Source: Marispirochaeta aestuarii
Lineage (GTDB): Bacteria; Spirochaetota; Spirochaetia; JC444; Marispirochaetaceae
Assembly (NCBI RefSeq): GCF_002087085.1
Contig: NZ_MWQY01000001.1
Location: 186,001 to 250,000, forward strand
Length of the DNA: 64,000 nt
Reading direction: 5' to 3'
The position numbers and the translations under genes were made by a program. Below are positions 19,156 through 29,600 of the stretch, in pieces. Positions within the stretch are counted from its first letter, which is position 1. Each line of letters begins with the position of its first letter. The notes under the pieces were generated by a model that had not been told where the DNA came from, searched no databases, and saw nothing but the letters and a program-made list of their open reading frames with translations.

Positions 19156-19934
19156 AAAAGGGATGCCTGCTGCTTTGCGTGCTTATTTCGTGTGCCGGTT
19201 GCTCTGATGCTTTGCTGACAGAGATGGACCGTCTTGCCGCTGACCCTGAGGTCGTACCTCCGCGGGTAGAATCCTTCCAGCAGGAGCTGACGGTTTCCGT
19301 CAGCTGGGAGGAGGATGAGGCGGCGGATGAATATGTCCTCCGGCGTGCGGAAGACAGCGCGGGAGTCCTGAGCTACGAAATTTTATACCGGGGATCGGAG
19401 ACCCATTACCGGGACACTGATGTGGAAGATGAGGGACGCTACCTGTATACCCTGGCAAAGAAGAAGGGCAACCGGGAGTTCGGTCCATCCAGTCCGGTGC
19501 TGGGGGTGGGAAACGACTGCATCGGGGATATATGGGAGCCGAATAACACGAAAGAGCAGGCTGCAGGCCTGGAACACGAACTTGCTGCAAACAGTTTCTA
19601 TTACGAGGATGCCGTTACCCACAGTACGGTTCAGGATACCGACTGGTACAAAATAACCATTCCGCCGCGCTGCAGCGCCTCTATCGTGGTGATCCAGTCG
19701 GACCCGATACCGTCTCAGAACTCATCGCATCTGAGTTATCTGGTGGAAGGGACCGGGCCCGCGGAGACCATCGCCAGCGGCGTTTTGTATCCCCTTGAGA
19801 ACACGGGCTTAACGACGGCAAGCTTCCTGTTCTGCATACGCCCCAGGGCGGAGGAGTGTCGGGAAGAACTGACCTTGAGCGGAGGTGCTGTCGTCAAATA
19901 CAGCCTGCGGATCAGCAGGATTGATTTTCTATGA
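19152..19934 (+). CDS. lipoprotein with fibronectin-III-like and PPC-like domains
   Basis: The 260-residue protein starts ATGA-overlapped with the previous gene. Its signal peptide ends in a lipobox (LISCAGC, Cys17). Residues about 38-115 resemble a fibronectin type III domain (TVSVSWEEDEAADEYVLRR ... YLYTLAKKKGN). The second half has the marks of a bacterial pre-peptidase C-terminal domain: DIWEPNNTKEQA, then DTDWYKITIPP. Such domains are found on secreted and surface proteins and often mediate attachment. Placement next to the RHS gene suggests a surface partner. No catalytic residues were recognised. Confidence 0.78.
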   Translation: MKKGCLLLCVLISCAGCSDALLTEMDRLAADPEVVPPRVESFQQELTVSVSWEEDEAADEYVLRRAEDSAGVLSYEILYRGSETHYRDTDVEDEGRYLYTLAKKKGNREFGPSSPVLGVGNDCIGDIWEPNNTKEQAAGLEHELAANSFYYEDAVTHSTVQDTDWYKITIPPRCSASIVVIQSDPIPSQNSSHLSYLVEGTGPAETIASGVLYPLENTGLTTASFLFCIRPRAEECREELTLSGGAVVKYSLRISRIDFL

Positions 19935-20623
19935 GAATGCCGCGGGTGAAAAAGAATGTACAGAGCTGGAGCCTCCTGTCAGCAGTTCCTGTGCTGCTGA
20001 GTCTGATGATGCTCGCCTGTCCGGTTACTCCGAAACAGGCTGATGATGCTCTGGTCGGCAAAGATGGATTTGAAGAGGTCGAGGAGCTTTTTCTCCAGGG
20101 GGATGAGGAGGGGACGGTCCTCTTCACGACCAGTGATTCAGCCTGGTGGAGCCCCCTGGGCTATACCCTGTGGGCCCTGAACGGAGAGGTCCAGCAACCT
20201 TTTGTCTTTCGTGAAGTGAAGTGCAGCAAGATCTCCGGCGCCGCCGGAGCGGGATACGGTATTGTTTTCTGCCACTATGAGAGCAGCGATCCGGATACGG
20301 GAGAGACTATGCTGACGGTGATGATAAACACCCTGGGGGAGTACATCCTGGGCGAGGTCGTGGAGGACAGGTTTTACGGGTTTGTCCCCTGGAGGGAATC
20401 GGAGTATCTGAAGAAGGGATACAACCAGGGAAATGTCGTGGGGCTGCGCTGGGATTCCGGAGAGTCCCGTTTTGAACTGAGTTTCAACGGAACCCCCGAA
20501 ATCACCTTCTCCGATGAGGTCGAACCGCTGCACGGAGGGGGAGAAAACGGGTACCTCGTTGTCATTTCCCCTGCGGATATCTTTCCGGCGAATCCTGTTC
20601 AGGTGGTTTTTACCGAGCAGTAG
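19931..20623 (+). CDS. lipoprotein of unknown function upstream of the RHS toxin gene
   Basis: The 230-residue protein begins with a basic N-terminus and a hydrophobic segment ending in a lipobox (SLMMLAC, Cys30), so it should be lipidated. The mature part (about 45-230) looks all-beta with regular aromatic strands (GYGIVFCHYES, MLTVMINTLGEYILGEV, VVGLRWDSGESRFELSFNG). This pattern recalls concanavalin-like jellyroll domains that bind sugars, but I could not match a named family. It overlaps the upstream gene by four bases (ATGA). An ATG at 19937 is an alternative start. Confidence 0.72.
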   Translation: MRMPRVKKNVQSWSLLSAVPVLLSLMMLACPVTPKQADDALVGKDGFEEVEELFLQGDEEGTVLFTTSDSAWWSPLGYTLWALNGEVQQPFVFREVKCSKISGAAGAGYGIVFCHYESSDPDTGETMLTVMINTLGEYILGEVVEDRFYGFVPWRESEYLKKGYNQGNVVGLRWDSGESRFELSFNGTPEITFSDEVEPLHGGGENGYLVVISPADIFPANPVQVVFTEQ

Positions 20624-20652
20624 TGGAAAAAGTGAAAATAAGGAAAACGTGC

Positions 20653-23600
20653 ATGAACATAAAAAAACGGCTGACAGCCTTTCTGTTGCTTGAATGCTTT
20701 CTTGTCGGGACTGTGGCACCACCGGTGTATGCCGAGGCGCCGCGACAGGAGGTGCTGCCCGGCACTCCATGCAAATGGACCGTGCCGGTTCAGGAGGAAT
20801 CCGGCTTTCTGGGGGAGTTCTGTGTCAGCCCTGAATCCGGGGGAGAGTATATCTCCGATACGGTCTCCCTTCTTGTCCCGCCGGGGGCGGTGGAAAATCC
20901 CGTGATGATTCGAATCGAAAAGTTGAGTCTGGTGGAGGGGCTGCCTGCCGGTATGTCGAACCTCAGCTCCGGCGCGGCGGGGTACCGTTTTCTGCCGGAA
21001 AACCAGAGTTTCCTGAGGGCGGTAAAGGTGACCCTGCCTTTTGACCGGAGGATCCTTGAGTCGGAAACAGCCCTCTCCAACCTCTATACCTGGTATTACG
21101 ACAGGCGGGAATCCCGCTGGAGGAGGCTTGAACGCTGGAGGGTCGATCGACAAAAGGCGACGATAACCAGCCTGACGACCCACTTTACCGATATGATAAC
21201 TTCCACCCTGACCCTGCCGGAGGGGCCGCAGGCTGTTGATTTTAATGTAAACAGCATAAAGGACCTGAAGGCTGCGGACCCCACGGCGGGTGTCCCACGG
21301 ATTCAGGGACTTGATGCAGCCGGCATGGGAGATGCGGGGTTCTCGCTGCCCTTACGGGTACCTACGGGCAGGGGAGCAGTGACGCCGAAACTCGCCCTGA
21401 CCTACAGCAGTGAACATCAGAACGGCTGGATGGGACGGGGATTCGATATCGGGGTTTCATCGGTTGCCATAGATACACGTTTCGGATTACCGGAGTACGG
21501 CGGAGAAGACATCTTCGCAATAGATGGAGAAGAGCTTGTTGCCACCGGAGAGATGGAGGATGGAGCGTTAAAATATCAGCGTCGAAAAGAGGGCAGTTTT
21601 GAAAGAATCCTCTGGTTTGTGAACGATGACCGGCGCTGGGAAATTACGGACAAAAATGGTACCACCCGGGTGTATGGAACAACAGACAGCTGGATCGGAC
21701 CGGACCGCAGGGACCGTACAAAAATCTATTGCTGGTATTTGAGCAGGGTGATCGACGCCAACGGGAATACCGCGGATTACATGTATACCCGGGATGAGAT
21801 AAACAGCGCTGTCTATCTGCGGGAGATCCGTTATTCGGGACACGAAGAGACCGGCGAAGAGGGCCTCTACCGGGTACGCTTTGACCTGGACCTCAGCAGC
21901 GGTGCCCGGCCGGACCGGCGCAGCGAGGCCCGGGGGGGCTTTGTCTCGAAGCTTGCAGGGCTGTTGCGGGGGGTGGAGATCTCCTGTGACGGATTGCTTT
22001 TCCGGCGCTATGAGTTCAGCTATGAACAGAACATATTCGGTCAGACCCAGCTGATCGAAACAGCCGAGTATGACGGAGGGGATCAGCGTTTCTACTGCTA
22101 TGGATTTGAGTATCACAGCCCGAAGCAGCAGGAAGACGGTTATACCGGGTTTGAGGAGACCTCGGTCAGCCTTGGGTATCCGGAGCAGGTTCCTGCCCTG
22201 CAGAAGGATCGCTCCCTTAGCCTCGGAGGGAGCCTCTATACGGGGGTTACCCTGCGGCGACCGAAGATCGATTTCTGGGGAGGCCTTAAATGGGTCGTTG
22301 CCGCCAACTTCGGACTGCGGGCGGGAATGTCCTCATCCTCCGGCAGGACCGAGATTTCTCTTCTGGACCTGAGCGGTGATGGCCTCGCGGATATCGTGCT
22401 CTCCAAGGGAAAAAAGGCTGTCTGTATTCCCAACCGGGGGGACTACTTTGATTTTGAGAATACCATCAATTTCGGACGCCTGCCGCGGGAGGTAAACGAG
22501 AATGACTCGACTTCCTGCGATATAGGGCTTTCTGTCGGGGTTTTCCCCCTGTCCGGATCGACCACCTGGCAGTGGGGTAGTTCAAAAACGAAAAGCAGTT
22601 ACAGTGATCTGGACGGCGACGGCTTTGTGGATTTTATAGCCTCTGATGAATCAGGGTACAGGAAAAATCAGCAGGGTACCGGTTTTACGGATGGACAGCT
22701 TCGCACATCCGGGGTCTCCGGTGAGATTGTCGAGATTTCCGAAAACGAACTCAGGAGCCTTGAAAACAGCTATTATATTCAGGAACCCCTCAGGCGCTGG
22801 AAGGCTTATCGCTCAGGAACAGTCAGAGTGGAGAATGAGTTTTCCTGTGCCGATACCGCCTGGGCGGATCAGCGGAACGAAAGCGCCTGGACCCGCACTC
22901 CGGATACCGCGCACAATGTCTCCTTTACCCGGGCCGGGCCGTCCGAGGATGCTCAGACAATTGATACTGTTTCAATAAATGCCGGAGAATCAATCTACTT
23001 TCACCTGGATACCAGGGGGGAGCCCCGGGGAGATGATCTTACCTGGCGTTCAAGGGTGAGTTATCGGGATATCGAGTATTTTGAGGACTGGGAACAGTAC
23101 GGCGATTTCCTGACGCCACCCTACGAGTATGAACACCTTCCTGACAGTGATTTTGATGAAATCTACAACTGGACCTGTATAACAGATCCGAATGATTCAG
23201 AGCAGACGATCAGCGTCTATCACCGCATAAGCAACTGGAAAGATATCGCGAAAAGCGATGCAGGGGTCGCGAATGCCCTGATTCGGGAAGGCTTTATCAG
23301 CCTGCCGCGGATTCCCGCACAGCTGTATCAGCGTCTCATGACCATGGCGGGGACACGAATGGAGGTCAGGGACCTCATGTCCGGCGGCCGCAAGGTTTAT
23401 CCGTCGGAACGATACCGGCTGTTCTATGCTTATACCCTGGCCCCGGAGGAGAACATGTATTACCGCACAGGCACAGATGGAGAGGCTGTTGCCCGGCAGT
23501 ATCTTGATGACCTGTGCGATCAGGTCGGAACCGCAGCGGTGCGAAACCTGCTTCGTCCAAGCTTCCTTGAAGGTGAACGTATGTATCTTGAACACGACGG

Positions 23601-26600
23601 TTCCGCCCGCTCGTATACCCGCTCTGCTCCTGCTGTTTTCCTGACAGCTGAAATAATAGATGCCGAAGATAGCACCGGAGTCCTCGGGGAACAGAGTCTT
23701 TCCGGCGGGATTGTCCTTGACCGTACCCATGATTCAGCGGGTGAAGAGCTTCTCTATTCCCATGTTCTTATCCCCGGTGAATCGGGATTTCGCCTCGTAC
23801 GGCGGGAGGGAAATACCGATACAGTGCTCGATTCAGCCCGGGTAAACAGCAGCGCTTCCGGCATCAGTGTCGATCTTCCGGAAGACGGTGTTTCCCGTCG
23901 CTTTGTACTGGGCGGCGGCACCTCCCTGATCAGAAGGCTCCCGGAAGCGGCTTTTGAAGGGGTTTTGACAGAAAGTCTGCTTGCAGGAGAGGAGTTCAGG
24001 GCGGATGATCTATTTCCCCTTGACGGCAGCCTCTGGAACGCCGTTTTAGCAGAAGCTGACCTGACCGCGGCGGAAGAGGCGGAGTACGCCGCGGCCTTTG
24101 TGTACGATGAGCAGAACGATTCCTACACCCCGCAGCCTGATATGGATGATGATCTGTATCTCTCATTCCTTAAGCTCCTGGACCGGCAGTCTGACAACGG
24201 ACTTTCTGCTCTGGATACGCTTCCTGAGGAGAATGCCTTTCGTATCGTTCTGTTCAGTACGGAGGAGTACGCCGTGTTTCTGTCCGCTCAGGATCCCGAT
24301 ACGGCCGCCGTCATACAGGACTGCTTTACCCGGTATTCCGAGCCCGAGGCTGTACATTGGTACGCCCTGTCCGAACATTTGAGTTCTCACGAGTCATCAG
24401 CCATGGTCGATGCTCTCCGGCGTTACCGGGTAATGGATGAGCTTTTACCCTGGTACCGGGATGACGGGGAGTATTACCTGCTCGACGAGGCCGTTAGCTC
24501 AGGCAGTGATGAAGCGAACCAGATTTCAGCAGCCCTTGAAAAAGTCGGGCTGAGCGTATGGACGCGTCTTGAACGGAGCATACGCTACAGCTCCGACGGG
24601 AGTTTCAGTGTGGAAGATATCGGGACTGTCGATGCTGAAGGGCTTGAAGCCTTTTGTCCCCTTCCGACTGAAGGACCGGCAGGCCTGGTCCCGGCCGGAA
24701 GGATCCGGATTCCTGTGTACGATTATGAAGGCGTGTGCCGGCTGAAGGTGATCGATATACGTCAGGCGGATTCGGAAATCGATTATTCCCCTGAGAACAG
24801 GGTGGATTACTCATTTCTGGAGAGCATCGATCTTGGTGATTTTGATGGTGGTGCAGGAGGCTCGTCGAGCAACGTTGACACCAGCGCCGTGGAAAACACA
24901 GAATACCATCAGGAAAGCTTTGCAGGCGGCACATATGGCTGGTTTTACGGGGCCTGGACAGGGAACTACCTCTGGGATGAGAATGAGCTTTTCAAAGCCC
25001 GGGCCGATGAACACAGCCCGGATCAGTATACTGAAACCTCTACGCCGCCGCCCCCCAGTTTTCTTCCCCTCAACAAAAATGAAAAAGATGAAAACCGGAT
25101 CATCAGGACGGACGGAAAAGAGGAGATGCGCGAAGTTTCCCCTGAGGCCTGGATCGGTGTGGACAACAGCTATTCGGATTCCGAATGGCGTGATGACGGT
25201 TCGGTCAGCTACACAGAATATACCTTTGCTCCCTATATTGACGGTCAGTTCTTTCATCCGGCCCGGGTGGGAGGCGACAGCTACTACCGAGCACCCGGGA
25301 CCGGAACCATGGTCGGGGACGGCTGCCTCTCGACTTTACGAAAAGGAAAAAACTCAGGACAGGACAACAGTTTTTCCATTGCAGGCGGCCTGTATCTGGG
25401 CAGCCGGAATAGCAGTGAATCCTGGCTGTACAAGGATTTCCTGGATATTAACGGCGACTGCTACCCGGATGTAATCTACTTTCCATCGGAGGGTGGAAAA
25501 TCGGTGCAGGTAATGTACGGTGCTGTCGATGAGGATGGGGCGTTCTCTCTCGGAGATACCGTCCCCTGGACTGCCGCATTCGACTATCTCAGCTTTAGCG
25601 AGAACAACACTGAGGGCTTCGGTGCTTCACCCCTGGCAGCGGTTGGGGCAATTAAGAACCTCTATATCGACGGAAAACAGGTGTCCTCGGGAATCGCAGC
25701 TCCCTTAGGCCTCAGTATCAACGGAACGGCCTCCTCGACCACCCGGCGTATGGCTCTGCGGGACATCAACGGCGACGGGCTTCCTGACCAGCTGCGTCGG
25801 GACGGAACCGGAGCACTCCTGGCTGCAATCAATACCGGAGAAGGTTTTGCTCCCGTGAATACTTTTGCAGGAGGCCTTGATGTTGACTTTTTTACCAGCC
25901 CCGGCGATTTTACAGGTGCAACTGATTCCCGGGGACTTTATTACGGAAATGTCGGGAGCTTCGGCGGGACCGTATCGGTGGGGTTCGGGAACCCCAGCGT
26001 TTCCATCGGCGCAAGCTGCGGCCTGACCGGGAATGCCAACCGAAGCTTGTTCCGTCTGGCGGATGTGAACGGCGACGGACTGCCTGATCAGGTGGCAAAA
26101 CGAGCTGAAGATGACTACTTTGAGGTTCTGTTTAACCTTGGTGACTCCTTTGCATCAGAGAGTGTCAGAATTTACCGGGACGACTGGACTAATCTGGACT
26201 TAAAAGAGGCTATGCGGGAATCCCTGAACAGCCAGATATCTTCTGCAATCAATACCTTTACCGGTCTGTCCGTGCCGACCCGTCTTCCGGGGTTTGACAT
26301 CGATCCGGCTTCCCTGGAGTTTGAAGACAGGCTTGGAATAGAACTGAATCCTTTCAACATCGATGATACCCTGGAGTATGCTGCCGGTCTCTCTCTTTCT
26401 CTCAATTCTTCTCTGACCATTTCCATTCCCCTGTGGTATCCGGTTCTCAGCTTCGACATCTCCCCCGGGGTAAACGGATCCTATGTCAATACTGCGGCGA
26501 CTCTGAAGTTTCAGGATATTACCGGGGACGGGCTGCCGGATCACGTACTCCGGGTCCCCGGAGAAAACAGGGTGCGGGTCATGGAGAACAGGCTGGGGCA

Positions 26601-29600
26601 TGCGGGGCTCCTGAAAACCATACGATCCCCCTTCGGAGGGGTCACAGAAATCAGCTACAGAAGAGCAGGCAACACCGTCGCCATGCCGCAGAACAGGTGG
26701 GTTCCGGAAAGGATCAGCGTGAATGACGGCTTCCAGGACGATCCCGACAGACCGGGAGAGCATTGTTACGTACAGTCCTTTGAGTTCAGAGATGGTTTCT
26801 ATGACCGGCGGGAACGCCTTTTTTGCGGATTCGGTACAGTCAGAATCACCCGGTTCGAATCCCGCCAGTCCAGCGATCCCGGTGACTGGGACATTGCTTC
26901 GGTAACGGAGGACACCTATGCCCTTAACCCCGCTTATGACGATAACATCTATCGCCGGGGGCTCCTTACCCGCCGCGCCGTTTACGACAGACACCCGGAG
27001 GATTCCGGGGCTCTTCTTTACAGCGAAAAGATCTGTACGTATGACCTGGTTCCCCTTACAGACAGGAGTCGCTTTCCGCAGCTCTCCAGGGAGACCGAAC
27101 GGCTCTATTCTCCGGAAGACCAGACCTGCATCGAAAAGCTGATCGAATACCGCAGGTACAATGAGTACGGCAACGTGGAACTTCTAACCGACTATGGCTC
27201 GGCCCGCGACCCTGACGATGACATGACAGCGGAGATTTTCTACGCTGAACCGGACTCAGGCCGCTACCTGCATGCCCATCCCCAATCCATTGAAGTGCGG
27301 GGCAGCGATGATACCCTGCTGCGCCGCCGTTTCGGGGGTTACGACAGATCCCGGGGAAACCTGATCAGACTGGACCAGTACAGCAGCGAAAACCGGTGGT
27401 CCACCCATTTGCTGGAGTGGGATCGCTATGGGAATCTGATCCGCATGGAAGGCCCCCGGGGACATGCTGTTGAGATAGACTATGATGACGCGGTCCATAC
27501 CTACCCGGTGAGCATCCGCAGTCTGAATGACCGGGTCGCCTTTACCCCGAGCTATTCCAGCTCATTGGAGTGGGATTACCGTTACGGCAAAGAGCTTGTC
27601 CTGACCGATCAGAACGCCAATGTACAGACCCGTTCGTATGACAATTTCGGGCGGCTCACGGAAGTATGGAGTCCCTATGATACCGGAACCCGGCCGGCAG
27701 TCGCCTTTGATTACCGCAGCGATGCATTCCCCTGGCAGGCGGTGACTCTCAACAAGGTAAGTCACGATCCTGTCTCCGAAGACGACCTGCTGACAGCCGT
27801 AACCAGCGACGGGCTGGGGCGGATTATCCAGACAGCGAGGGAAGGAGAGGTTCATACCAAAGGGACCGGCTGGAACTGCTCAGGCGCTATAGTCTTTGAC
27901 GGAGCAGGGCGTGTCGTGCAGGAAGGGCAAACGGTCTTTACGGGGGGAACGGGCGAATTTTTTTCAAACCTTCCGCCCCTGGCGGGCCTCAAGAATCCAA
28001 CCGGCACAAGCTACGACCCCCTGGACCGGGTAGTCAGTATCGTGCTGCCCGATGATCCTGAGGACCCGGAGGATGACGCAATTATCTCGGTCAGCTACCG
28101 GGTGGAAGCGGCCAATCTGCTGGAGATAAAAACAGACCCCCTGGGAAATATCACCGAAACAATCAAGGACCCCCGGGGAAACATCCGGGAACTGAGAAAG
28201 AAGGCCCCCGGGGGAGAGCTCCTGAAGAGGGCAAGCTATGAGTACTCAGCCTTGAACGAGCTGATCCGCAGCCTTGAATACCAGCTGGAAACAGGAATAT
28301 CATATCCCGTGGACTACGCCTACGATCTGGCAGGCCGAAGAACCCTCATCGAAAGCCCGGACGCCGGGAGAATTACCTTTGAGTATGATGAAGCCGGTAA
28401 CCCGTTAAAAAAGGTGGATTCCAGGCTGCGGGCAAAAGGACAATCCATCCGCTACAGCTACGACGGACACAACCGGCTCATCCGAATAGAATATCCTGAA
28501 ACGGCAGACACCACATTTGAATACGGCACAGGCAGCCAGACTGATGAGAACCAGGCCGGGCGCCTTGTACGGCGGAGCGACTCCTCCGGTACCATCGAGT
28601 ACCGCTACGGAAAACTCGGTGAAGTGCTTTTTGCGGGCCGCAGCTTAAATCGCCTCTCCCCCGGAGCCCCTGCGAAGAGTGCGGAGACAGGCTTTGTCTG
28701 CGACTACCTGGGTCGCCTTGAATCAATTACGTACCCGGATACGGAGGTCGTCAGCTACAGCTACACCGCCGGCGGCCAGGTAAATCACGTGGAAGGCGTC
28801 AGCAAAGGAACGACCACCGTATACATAGAAGAGATCGGCTACGACGAGTACGGACAGCGGGTATATATGGAGTACGGCAACAAAGTTGTAACCGAGTACA
28901 GCTATAATCCCTGGAGGCGCTGGCTCGACACCATCGTAACCACCAATCCCGGCGGCTGCCGGGAGTATCAGAACATCGAGTACAGTTTTGACCCCGTGGG
29001 TAACATCGAGGGCTACAGAAACGAGGTCTACGGTTACAGAACCGAACAACAGTACAGCTACGACGCCCTGAACCAGCTTGTGAGTGCAGGCGGGACCTAC
29101 GAACATACCCCCTACAACACCCAGGTTGACTATACCTCCCGTTACAGCCAGGAGTATGACTTTGATTCCCTGGGGAACTTCAGCCGAAAGACCTCGAGTC
29201 AAGGCTACTCACCGAACCGAACCCCCATGGGTTCTCTGAATTACAACCTTGAGTATCGCTACTGGGAGGGAAAATCCCACAGGGTACAGTGGGTCGGCAA
29301 TACCCACTACAGCTACGACGCCAATGGAAACATAATAGAAGAACGGGAAGGCGGCCCCTCAGTCGAAGCAACCGCCGGAATCTCTGCCCTGGTGAAGGAC
29401 GGAGTCTTGCGATCGGTTAACCGCGGCTTTGCCCTGATACGGAATCCCGATGAGAGCGAAGAGACCGTCGCCATGCGAAGCTATGAGTGGGACGAGGAGA
29501 ACCGCCTGACCGGCTACGCTGACAGGCGGGTGAACATGGCCTACACCTATGACGCCGATAACCAGCGGACAGTGAAGTACCACATACAGGCAGGAGAAGA

